Below are positions 44,501-51,544 of a DNA stretch of 64,000 bases, piece by piece; the stretch's first letter is position 1; each line of letters starts with the position of its first letter. The notes beneath the pieces are model-generated. The model did no database searches. It worked only from the letters and a program-made list of their open reading frames with translations, and was not told the DNA's origin. The DNA lies in NCBI GenBank assembly GCA_964616985.1, contig CAZTVF010000006.1, positions 12,632 to 76,631 on the forward strand, given 5' to 3'. The translations under genes were made by a program, and so were the position numbers. Origin of the DNA: CAZTVF01 sp964616985 (GTDB taxonomy: Bacteria > Planctomycetota > Phycisphaerae > SM23-33).

Positions 44501-46324
44501 ATCGCGGCCGCGACGCAGGCCGGCAAGGATTTCGCTGACACCGCCGCGGCGAAGGAGATCGCCGCGAATCTGAAGATTGCCCAGGATGGCCAGGCCGACC
44601 AGACCGCCGGCGCGTCGAAGCGCAAGCACGAGCAGGAGGCACTGGAGGCGCTGAGCAACGTCAAGGTGCTTCTCGCCCGCAAGGATTATGAGAAGGCTGT
44701 CACGGCGGCCGAGGCGGCGTCCAAGGAATTTGGCGACACGTCGCAAGCGACGGCGATTGCTGCGGCGCTGAAGGACGCGCAGGCCGGTCTGGCCACAATG
44801 AACGAGGAGGCCAAGCGGGCCAAGCATGAACAAAACGCCCGCGTCGCACTGCGCGAGATCGAGATGCTTCTGGACCGCAAGGAGTTCAAGCAGGCCCTCG
44901 AGAAGGCGACCGCCGCGGCAAAGGAATACGCCGACACCGCCGCGGGCGCCAAGATCGCCGAGGCCCTCAAACAGGCCCAGCAGGCCCAGAACGCGTCGGC
45001 GGCCGGCAATCGCCACAACGAGGACGCCGAGGCGGAACTGGCCAACATCCGCGGGCTGATCAATCGCAGGAATTTCGCGAAGGCCGCGTCGGAGGCGCGT
45101 CGTGCGGCAAAGGAATACGCCGACACCCCGTCGGCCGCCGCTTTGTCGGAGGCCCTCAAGACGGCCGAGGCCGCCCTAGCGGCAGGCACGCCAGCGCCCG
45201 CGGCATCGCCCTCGGCTGGGCCGATCCGTTCGCCGCTGCCCAGTGCGACGCCAGCTGCCACGGCCGCCCCCACGGCCAAGCCGACGCCGGCAGCTACACC
45301 GACGCCGGCCCCGACCGCGAAGCCAACGCCGACACCCACGGCGGCCCCCACGCCCAGGGTTGCCGCCACGCCCAGGCCTACCCCTTCGCCAACGCCGGCG
45401 CCAACCGCGACGCCCGCGCCAACGCCTGCGCCGACGCCCAGGCCTACACCCTCGCCAACTCCAGCGCCGGCGCTGACGCCCACCCCGCGGCCGACGCCTG
45501 CGCCTACACCGGCCCCGACGCCAGTGCCGACGCCCAAGCCCACGCCCGCTCCGACGCCGGCTCCAACACCGGTGCCGACGCCACGGCCCACACTTTCGCC
45601 AACACCGGTTCCAACACCAGTGCCGACGCCGAGGCCCACGCCTGCGCCAACACCGGTTCCAACCCCGGTACCGACGCCCAAGCCTACGCCTGCGCCTACT
45701 CCGGCCCCGACGCCTCCGCCAACGCCGCGGCCCACGCCTTCGCCAACACCGGTTCCAACACCAGTGCCGACGCCCAAGCCCACGCCTGCGCCTACCCCGG
45801 CCCCGACGCCGGCGCCAACACCCAAGCCGACGCCCGTTCCAACGCCAGCCCCGACGCCGGTGCCGACGCCCAGGCCCACGCCCATTCCGACCCCGGTGCC
45901 CACGCCGGTGCCGACGCCGAGACCCACCCCTGCGCCCACGGCCGCGCCGACTCCGGTAGCGACGCCTTCACCCACACCGCTGGCGGCCAAGGACCTCGCC
46001 CGACGGCAACGTGAGCAAGATGCCAACGCCGCGGTCACTGCGATCCTGGGCCTGATGACCAAGAAGGATTACGCCAGCGCCGCCACACAGGCCAAGACGG
46101 CGGCGAAGGAGTACGACGACACGTCCTTTGGGAAGCAGCTTGATTTCCTCCGATTCAAGGCCGATGGCCTCGACGCCATGAGCCGGCGCACCTACCGCGC
46201 AGCCATCGAGGCATTCCAGAAGGCGCTGGCGGAGAAGGATGAGCCCGAGACGCGAGAACTGCTCAAGCAGGCGAACGAACTCGCCCGCGGCGGCGGCAGG
46301 CCCGAAGCGAGCCCGAAGAAGTAG
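41594..46324 (+). CDS. Giant CsgG-domain protein with 14 helical repeats and Pro/Thr-rich linker
   Basis: A 1576-residue protein. Residues 4-24 form a signal anchor. A CsgG-like domain (about 244-372: PRIGVIDFTATGV, ASEILLTKFSQEKYQLVERSRI, KFLVVGSISRLGQYVLTARLV) is embedded in a series of ~60-65-residue helical repeats. The repeat pattern is LA.IK.LLAKKDW..AIAAA..A...F.DTPSA. One repeat precedes the CsgG domain, twelve follow it, then a Thr/Pro-rich linker of about 265 residues (~1198-1464; tandem TPAPTPVPTP), then a final repeat. A TPR-like cap (GFDAIARNDFAAAVPQL...DPDTR) after the first repeat recurs after the last (GLDAMSRRTYRAAIEAF...EPETR). It is likely a periplasm-spanning or secretion-linked scaffold; function is unproved. 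AAGGTGA precedes ATG 41594. Confidence 0.85.
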   Translation: MKISSVILILVGAAVGSAVVLVGPRIIGPGGTVSTMPAAGPMASGPTATPGASEAPANASPAASPSGSITAEAADGNAVGPVTILSADANVPAAAMTEEQRKTAAAQQAQAHEQAAQIALAEIKGLIAAKEYEKASSLSRQAVRDYFDTPVAKDLPDLVAAAEERLAAQREEEAREAAERERADDAERRARHERFAAYRDKGFDAIARNDFAAAVPQLTSALKEEEDPDTRAALEDAIDRTTKPRIGVIDFTATGVDEIPNAGRSASEILLTKFSQEKYQLVERSRIAAIMHERDLAIAEIVDNPAMLNAKGIKDVKFLVVGSISRLGQYVLTARLVSVKTGEIVQTGDVACPSAAALPQALAELARVLEMDAAQKERYLERRHLQAQREAAALAELEEARNQERLRRQQDAELQRQHEQEAVVILSDCRTYNARGEYERTRLIAHRAVRDYSDTRYAQDIGEQLEIAQRELAALRDAERMQQARRHHRERDAWQMLANIMALLGQKDYDRAERMAGECEREYRDTSVGSQFTIVITTSKRARIADMEAMQQKQRRHEREAEALVANLKALLAKGDWEKALTLGRSGAREYDDTPSARRIRELISDAESQAATARAADAAKRQQHEVDGAKALAAMKQMLTEKRYVAVVAMAEWAVRDYADTPSLAEMKRVQTAAQHELDLARAAREKEAQDLLAMIKSLLAQAQYDKALAMAEPAATKYADMPVGKEFGSAVTTAQQQQQAKHAAAAKKLQHEQEAAATLAQIKALLAKKDWAGAIAAAQAVSTKFSDTPSAAEITLSLKTAQAEQEKNAARSKHDQDAAGALAKIKELIAKKDWTAAIAAATQASKDFADTPSGKDIASNLKFAQDAQAAEAAGAAKKVQHEQDAAAALAQIKTLLAKKDWAGALAAAQAASASFGDTSSAAEIAMTIKIAQDEQGKGAVRAKYEQDAANALAAIKGLIAKKDWTAAIAAATQAGKDFADTAAAKEIAANLKIAQDGQADQTAGASKRKHEQEALEALSNVKVLLARKDYEKAVTAAEAASKEFGDTSQATAIAAALKDAQAGLATMNEEAKRAKHEQNARVALREIEMLLDRKEFKQALEKATAAAKEYADTAAGAKIAEALKQAQQAQNASAAGNRHNEDAEAELANIRGLINRRNFAKAASEARRAAKEYADTPSAAALSEALKTAEAALAAGTPAPAASPSAGPIRSPLPSATPAATAAPTAKPTPAATPTPAPTAKPTPTPTAAPTPRVAATPRPTPSPTPAPTATPAPTPAPTPRPTPSPTPAPALTPTPRPTPAPTPAPTPVPTPKPTPAPTPAPTPVPTPRPTLSPTPVPTPVPTPRPTPAPTPVPTPVPTPKPTPAPTPAPTPPPTPRPTPSPTPVPTPVPTPKPTPAPTPAPTPAPTPKPTPVPTPAPTPVPTPRPTPIPTPVPTPVPTPRPTPAPTAAPTPVATPSPTPLAAKDLARRQREQDANAAVTAILGLMTKKDYASAATQAKTAAKEYDDTSFGKQLDFLRFKADGLDAMSRRTYRAAIEAFQKALAEKDEPETRELLKQANELARGGGRPEASPKK
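43861..44640 (+). repeat. 390-nt tandem duplication inside the giant repeat gene
   Basis: Repeats 7+8 and 9+10 of the protein are near-identical at DNA level. AAGAAGGACTGGGCCGGCGC recurs at 43901 and 44291, and the neighbouring repeat's AGAAGGA(C/T)TGGAC at 44090 and 44480, in both cases exactly 390 nt apart. This is recent duplication of a two-repeat unit. Confidence 0.85.
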
Positions 46325-46365
46325 AGCGACCGGGAATAGCAGTCAACTTAATATGTGACTTCGTT

Positions 46366-46450
46366 CGGCGGCGGCTTGCCGTTCAACGCTGTCAGATGTG
46401 GGTGACGCCTCGCGGCTTCTACAGCGCCGAACGGCGAGCCGCCGCCAAAG
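46366..46450. repeat. Palindrome family A, copy 4
   Basis: GGCGGCGGCTTGCCGTTCAA arm (one arm slightly mutated), loop with GGTGACGCCTCGCGGCTTCT, and opposite arm ending near 46450. Confidence 0.88.
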
Positions 46451-46520
46451 CCCTGCTCCCGGATTCAAGCGTGAAAGGGCGGCGGTCTGGGAAGACCACC
46501 ACCCTCAGGTCCGTGGCAGG

Positions 46521-46546
46521 GGTGGCGGCCTTCCTAGGCCGCCGCC
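46521..46546. repeat. Palindrome family B, copy 5
   Basis: GGTGGCGGCCTTCCTAGGCC then GCCGCC, 43 nt downstream of the rsmH stop. Confidence 0.8.
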
Positions 46547-46588
46547 AACACGCCGTCGGTGGCGACTGGCGAGCCCACCACCCCGTCA

Positions 46589-47680
46589 TCACTTCGGCTT
46601 GATCGCCCAGCGGAACTTGGCCGACGAACTGCGGGGATTGTCGCGAACTTCCTGACCGCTGGGGCGGATGACGTCGGCCGACGTCGCGGCCCACGTGCCA
46701 TCCTGGAAGCCGTCGCGGAAGGCGTTCTTCACCAGCCGGTCCTCGCCGCTGTGGAAGCTGATGATGCCCAGCCGCCCCCCGGGCTTGAGGCAGTGGGGGG
46801 CCTGCCGCAGCAGCGCCTTGAGGCTCCCCAGTTCGTCATTCACCAGGATGCGCAAGGCCTGGAACGTCCGGGCGGCCGGGTGCAGGTCGTGGTATTCCGC
46901 CTGCTTCTTCCAGGCCTTCTCCGTCGTGCCCTTGGCCGCGAACACCAGCCGCGTCAGCTGGCTCGTGGTCTCGATGGGCACGGCCTGCCGCTGGTTCACG
47001 ATGAACTGGGCGATGCGGTCGTGGTCCGGCTCGTCGGACAGTTCCCACAGCGCCTTGGAGAGTTCCTCGCGCGACAGGGCGGCCAGCAGGTCGGCGCCGG
47101 TCCGCGGCATGCGGCTGTCCATTCGCATGTCCAGCGGGCCCTCGTGCTTGTAGCTGATGCCGCGGCTGGGGTCGTCCACCTGCATGCTGGAAACGCCCAG
47201 GTCGGCGAAGATGATGTCGTACCCGGCCAGGCCGTCCTCGGCGATCGCCTTGCCCAGGCCCGCGTAGTTCATGTGGTGCAGATTCATGGGCACGCCGAGC
47301 GGCTGGAGGCGATATCGGGTCCGCTCCATTTCCTTGCCGTCGAGGTCGAAGCCGACCAGCAGGCCGGTGCCGCCGATCCGCTTCATGAACTCGCCCGCGT
47401 GCCCGCCGTAGCCCAGCGTGCAGTCGGCGACGATCTCGCCGGCCGCCGGCTTCAGCGCCGCCAGCACCTCGCGCACCATGATCGGCACGTGCGTGCCCGC
47501 CGGCGTGCGGCCGCGGGCGCGGATGTGCTCCTGCATCTGCGGATACTTCTGCGGGTCGAGCTCTTTGTACTTCTCGCCGAACTGCTTGGGGTGAGTCCCC
47601 CCGTACCGCTTGCGTCGGCGGTGGGGCGGCTGGCCCGCCCCCGGGCTGGGGGTCGTGTTGTCTTCAGGAGTCATATTCAT
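46589..47680 (-). CDS. rsmH: 16S rRNA (cytosine-1402-N4)-methyltransferase RsmH
   Basis: A 363-residue SAM-dependent methyltransferase that modifies the ribosomal P site. VADCTLGYGGHAGEFM (SAM motif I), FADLGVSSMQVDDPSRGISY, EGPLDMRMD, GIISFHSGEDRLVKNAF and RSSSAKFRWA are all family signatures. There is a ~60-residue basic N-terminal extension (GQPPHRRRKRYGGTHPKQFG) beyond the usual start, not seen in E. coli RsmH. The internal helical domain lies around residues 190-275. It is unusual in sitting next to valS instead of in a division/cell-wall cluster. The start at ATG 47680 lacks a good ribosome site, so the N-terminus is tentative. Confidence 0.92.
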   Translation of the reverse strand: MNMTPEDNTTPSPGAGQPPHRRRKRYGGTHPKQFGEKYKELDPQKYPQMQEHIRARGRTPAGTHVPIMVREVLAALKPAAGEIVADCTLGYGGHAGEFMKRIGGTGLLVGFDLDGKEMERTRYRLQPLGVPMNLHHMNYAGLGKAIAEDGLAGYDIIFADLGVSSMQVDDPSRGISYKHEGPLDMRMDSRMPRTGADLLAALSREELSKALWELSDEPDHDRIAQFIVNQRQAVPIETTSQLTRLVFAAKGTTEKAWKKQAEYHDLHPAARTFQALRILVNDELGSLKALLRQAPHCLKPGGRLGIISFHSGEDRLVKNAFRDGFQDGTWAATSADVIRPSGQEVRDNPRSSSAKFRWAIKPK

Positions 47681-47737
47681 GCTACCGGATACGTCTTATT
47701 TCTTCGTTCAAGCACCGACGGCGGCAGGCGCTCTTTC

Positions 47738-50700
47738 CTACTTGAGCGCCGCCAGCGAGTTCAACACGGCCGACAGGTCGCTCTTCAGCGACTCGAGCTT
47801 GGTGCGCTCCTTGGCGACGACATCGGCCGGGGCGTTGGCGACGAACTTCTCGTTGCCCAGCTTGCCCTCGATGCTCTTGATGCCCTTCTCCAGCAGTTGC
47901 TGCTGCTTGGTCAGGCGTGTCAGCTCGGCCGCCCGATCCACGATGCCCAGCACGTACAGCTTCAGGCCGCCGGTGGCGACGGAGGCCGCATCGGCCGGCG
48001 GGGCGATCGGGGCGGACGATATCTGCAGTTCGCCCAGGTTCGCCAGGGACTTCACGAGTCCGCTGCTCTCGGCCAGGAGCGCCAGGGCGGCCGCGGCCTC
48101 GCCGGTGGACTCGATGCTCACGTCGACCTTCTTGCCGGGCGGCACGTTGTGCTGCGTGCGGACGTTGCGGACCTGGCGGATGATGTCCTGCAGCAGCGTG
48201 AAGTCGGCCTCGGCCTTGGCGTCGATGGCCCGGGCGTCGGCCCGCGGCCAGTGGGCGCGGACCAGCATGGGCTCGGCCGTCTCGTCGCCGGGCCCGCGGC
48301 CGGGGGCGATCTCCCCGAGCTTGGCCCAGATGGCCTCGGTGATGAAGGGCGCCACCGGGTGCAGCAGGCGAAGGATGACGTCCAGGCACCAGGCGACGAT
48401 GGCCTTGGGCTGGGCCTCGCCGGCGTTGATGCGGCTCTTGGCGATCTCGAGGTACCAGTCGCAGAAGTCGTCCCACGTGAAGTGGTACAGCGTGTCGGCG
48501 ACCTCGTTGAAGCGGAAGCCTTCGAGGGCGGCCGTCACGTCGCGGATGGTGACCTGCAGGCGGCTGAGGATCCAGCGGTCGGCGAGGTTGGTCGAGGGCT
48601 TGACCTCGCCCCAGGCCGGGCAGCCGGTGAGGTTCATCATCGCGAAACGCGACGCATTCCACAGCTTGTTGCAGAAGTTGCGGCCGATGTCGATCTTGGG
48701 GCTGGAGTTCACCACGCGGCCGTCGGGCAGCTTCATGCTCTCCACCGGCATGCGGACGTCCTGCGTCTGCGTGGTCATGCTGGCCAGCGTGAAGCGCATC
48801 GCGTCGGCGCCGTGGCTGTCGATGATGTCCAGCGGGTCGATGCCGTTGCCGAGGCTCTTGGACATCTTGCGGCCTTCGCCGTCCTGGATCATCGCGTGGA
48901 TGAACACGTCGTGGAAGGGGATGTCGCCCAGGCAGTACTGGCCCATCATGACCATGCGGCTGACCCACAGCGTGATGATCTCGCGGGCCGTGCACAGCAC
49001 GTCGCCGGGGTAGAAAGTCTTCAACTCCGGCGTCTCGTCCGGCCAGCCCAGCGTGCTGAACGGCCACAGGGCCGAGGAGAACCACGTGTCCAGGACGTCG
49101 GTGTCGCGCTTCCAGCCGTGCTTTTCGATGTTCGCTTCAATCTTCTCACTGCCGGGCTCGGTGCAGATGTATGTCCGGATCCAGCCTTCCTTCTCCGGAT
49201 GCGCCTGGACGGTAAGAACGTAGCCGCCCTTGGCCTTGGTCGTTTCGCCGAAAGGTCCACCGACGGCCCGGTCCAGCGCCGCGCAGACCTGCGTGTCGGG
49301 ACCACGGTCTGAGGGTTGTGGCTTCACGTCGGCTGGCAGTTCCAGGTCCTGCGACCACACCGGGATCTGGTGTCCCCACCAGAGCTGCCGACTGATGGGC
49401 CAGTCGCGGAGGTTCTCCAGCCAGGTGCGGTAGTTGTTGGCGTAACGCTCGGGCGTGAACTTAAGTCGCCCGTCGAGCAAAGGCATCAAGGCCAGGCCGG
49501 CGAGCGAATCGACCGGCACGTCGGTGCCCTTGAGGCACATGACGCCGTCGCGTTTCTCGACCTGGCCGTCGGTGAGGCGGCAGTTGGCCATCGCCTTCTC
49601 CAGGCCCGGAATGGGCTTCTTCACCGCGACGTACCACTGGTCGCTGAGATACGGCTCAATCGGCACATGGCTGCGGTAGCTGTGGCCGACCTGGTGCGTG
49701 TAGTCGCGGATGTCCTCCAGGAGCTTCTCCTGGCGGAACCATTCGATGATCGCCTCGCGGGCCTCGAAGCGATCCATGCCCAGGACGAACTGTGCGTCGG
49801 GGCCTGCATCCGTCCAGCCGTGCTTGTCGCTGATCGTGCCGTCGGGCGCCATCACATTGATCATGTCGATCTCGGGATGGCGCTGGCGGATGGCGTAGTC
49901 CTCGGGGTCGTGCGCGGGCGTGACCTTGAGGAAGCCGGTGGAGAAGCGGGCCTTCTCATCCTCGCTCTCGGGGTTGGGCAGCACGACGTGGTCGTCGGCG
50001 ATGATCGGGATCTCGCGGCCCACGAGCGGCAGCCGCACCTTGCGGCCCACGAGATACTTCGCTCGCGGGTCGTTGGGGTTCATCGCGATCGCCGTATCGC
50101 CCAGCATCGTCTCCGGCCTCGTGGTGGCGACGGTGACGTATCTTATCGTAGCACGGGCGTCTCGCCCGTGCGTCGCATGGGCATCTTGCCCATGCATCTT
50201 CGCGACACCGACCCACGGCCAATCTTTCAGCCCGGCCTTCGTCGGGTTGTCGATGATGTAGTTGACCTGGTTATTGAAATCTTCCTCATCGCGTATGAGA
50301 TGATCGAAATACTCGACTTCCCAGAACTGCCCTTCACGGCCAAGGACTTTGTTCGCCTCCTTGGCAGTGTAGGACTTCCAGGAGTGGAGGATATCCTTCA
50401 ACTCGTTTCCGGAGAAGGGACGGAAGACGACGTGCACGTGATTCGGCATCACAGCCCAGGCGAGCAACTCGTAGCGATCGCAATCGAAATGCTTCAAGGC
50501 GTTCTGGACGATCTCCGCGACCTGGGGATTCTGCATGTAGCAGTCGCCGCGGCCGGCGTCGAGCAACGACTCGATGCGGGCCGAGTACAGGCGGTGAAGC
50601 TCGGTACGCTCGGACGTGGACAGTGGCCGGCCCTGGGCGGCCGCTCGCTTCACGATGTCTTCCCGCTCCTGTGTCCATTGCTGCAGCACGGGAGCAGGGA

Positions 50701-51487
50701 TGGTGTCGGCAAGGCGGAACGTGACGGCGTGCACGGCACCGGCCATGGTCCAGTGGGGGAGGTGCGCGCCACAGCGTTTGGCCACGCTGAGGTCGGAGCC
50801 ATCCACAGGCGAGACGCCCGTGGGACTCACGGGCGGGACGCCCGTGCTACGGGGATCATCCACCAGCGGATAGCGGAGGTACCAGAAGTGGCCGCGGATT
50901 TCCTCGTGCTCGACTTCGTCGTCGGCGAGGACGGTCTGCGTGGCGGGATCCCAGTTGACGAGGCGCTTGCCGCGGTAGATCAGGCCGTCGGAGAAGAGCT
51001 TGAAGAAGTTGGCGCGGACGGCCTTGGCGCACATCTCGTCCATCGTGAAACGGGTGCGGCGCCAATCGCACGAGCAGCCCATGAGTTTGAGCTGGTTGAG
51101 GATGCGGGCCTCGTAGTCGTCCTTCCACGCCTGGATTCGTTCGACGAACTCCTCGCGCGCGAAGTCCGTGCGGCGCTTGCCTTCCTCGGCGAGGATTCGC
51201 TTCTCGACCACCGTCTGCGTGGCGATGCCCGCGTGGTCGGTGCCGGGCATCCACAGCGTGTTGTACTGCTGCATCCGCCGCCAGCGCGTCAGTATGTCCT
51301 GCAGCGTGTTGTTCAGCGCGTGCCCCAGGTGCAGGGCGGCCGTCACGTTCGGCGGGGGGATGACGATGCAGAAGGCATTGTCGTTGCCGTCGGGCTCGGC
51401 GTTGAACGCCCCCGACTGGTCCCAACGATCATAAACTTCCTTCTCGACGCTCTTGGGATCGTAGGTCTTGGCCAGTTCCGTTGTCAT
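47738..51487 (-). CDS. valS: Valyl-tRNA synthetase interrupted in frame by a RAYT transposase domain
   Basis: A 1249-residue class I synthetase charging tRNA-Val. HIGH signature is HLGH (residues 53-56) and KMSKS is near residue 873 (GRKMSKSLGNG). The anticodon-binding and C-terminal coiled-coil regions are intact. Between residues 211 (YLRYPLVDD) and 449 (RYVTVATTRPETMLGDT), at the start of the CP1 editing domain, lies a ~237-residue transposase (PHWTMAGAVHAVTFRLAD, PNHVHVVFRP, NYIIDNPTKAG) flanked by peptides read from REP palindromes (STGVPPVSPTGVSPV; HGQDAHATHGRDARAT). Without it the protein would be ~1012 residues. The editing-site motif ATTRPET is untouched. Whether the protein remains fully active is not known. 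Confidence 0.93.
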   Translation of the reverse strand: MTTELAKTYDPKSVEKEVYDRWDQSGAFNAEPDGNDNAFCIVIPPPNVTAALHLGHALNNTLQDILTRWRRMQQYNTLWMPGTDHAGIATQTVVEKRILAEEGKRRTDFAREEFVERIQAWKDDYEARILNQLKLMGCSCDWRRTRFTMDEMCAKAVRANFFKLFSDGLIYRGKRLVNWDPATQTVLADDEVEHEEIRGHFWYLRYPLVDDPRSTGVPPVSPTGVSPVDGSDLSVAKRCGAHLPHWTMAGAVHAVTFRLADTIPAPVLQQWTQEREDIVKRAAAQGRPLSTSERTELHRLYSARIESLLDAGRGDCYMQNPQVAEIVQNALKHFDCDRYELLAWAVMPNHVHVVFRPFSGNELKDILHSWKSYTAKEANKVLGREGQFWEVEYFDHLIRDEEDFNNQVNYIIDNPTKAGLKDWPWVGVAKMHGQDAHATHGRDARATIRYVTVATTRPETMLGDTAIAMNPNDPRAKYLVGRKVRLPLVGREIPIIADDHVVLPNPESEDEKARFSTGFLKVTPAHDPEDYAIRQRHPEIDMINVMAPDGTISDKHGWTDAGPDAQFVLGMDRFEAREAIIEWFRQEKLLEDIRDYTHQVGHSYRSHVPIEPYLSDQWYVAVKKPIPGLEKAMANCRLTDGQVEKRDGVMCLKGTDVPVDSLAGLALMPLLDGRLKFTPERYANNYRTWLENLRDWPISRQLWWGHQIPVWSQDLELPADVKPQPSDRGPDTQVCAALDRAVGGPFGETTKAKGGYVLTVQAHPEKEGWIRTYICTEPGSEKIEANIEKHGWKRDTDVLDTWFSSALWPFSTLGWPDETPELKTFYPGDVLCTAREIITLWVSRMVMMGQYCLGDIPFHDVFIHAMIQDGEGRKMSKSLGNGIDPLDIIDSHGADAMRFTLASMTTQTQDVRMPVESMKLPDGRVVNSSPKIDIGRNFCNKLWNASRFAMMNLTGCPAWGEVKPSTNLADRWILSRLQVTIRDVTAALEGFRFNEVADTLYHFTWDDFCDWYLEIAKSRINAGEAQPKAIVAWCLDVILRLLHPVAPFITEAIWAKLGEIAPGRGPGDETAEPMLVRAHWPRADARAIDAKAEADFTLLQDIIRQVRNVRTQHNVPPGKKVDVSIESTGEAAAALALLAESSGLVKSLANLGELQISSAPIAPPADAASVATGGLKLYVLGIVDRAAELTRLTKQQQLLEKGIKSIEGKLGNEKFVANAPADVVAKERTKLESLKSDLSAVLNSLAALK
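50148..50195. repeat. REP pair at the downstream end of the RAYT element
   Basis: Family E palindrome GTAGCACGGGCG-TCT-CGCCCGTG at 50148-50170, followed by GCATGGGCATCTTGCCCATG at 50175. Confidence 0.85.
50804..50850. repeat. REP pair at the upstream end of the RAYT element
   Basis: CACAGGCG-AGA-CGCCCGTG at 50804-50822 and CACGGGCG-GGA-CGCCCGTGCTAC at 50828-50850; inverted relative to the other end. Confidence 0.85.
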
Positions 51488-51544
51488 GCTTACCTCGTAT
51501 CGCGGCAGCGGCCGCAGGGGCCGCCGCCGTCATTCCGGATTCGA

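Larger units (their letters stand above)
50148..50850 (-). mobile_element. RAYT (REP-associated tyrosine transposase) element in frame inside valS
   Basis: A 703-nt element running on the valS strand. It encodes a Y1/HUH-type transposase: HUH-like His350 and His352 in PNHVHV (valS numbering) and a candidate catalytic Tyr410 in VNYIIDNP. The ends are inverted: GTAGCACGGGCG at one side and CGCCCGTGCTAC at the other, each followed by a second palindrome. Base composition is visibly lower in GC than flanking valS. No target duplication is evident, as expected for RAYTs. Exact junctions cannot be fixed to the base without an uninterrupted homolog. Confidence 0.88.

Noticed and set aside
45188..45985. 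Possible CRISPR-like or minisatellite array in the Pro/Thr-rich region
   Set aside because: The short ACGCC(C/A/G) units are codons of the TPxPTP linker in a single open frame, with no spacer structure.
47682..49085. Long frames antisense to or out of register with valS
   Set aside because: Arg/Pro/His-rich translations typical of shadow frames in high-GC genes; valS codes the recognisable protein.
50148..50850. Intein in ValRS
   Set aside because: No intein splice motifs (Cys/Ser at the junction, His-Asn at the end) and the sequence is clearly a RAYT transposase with REP ends.
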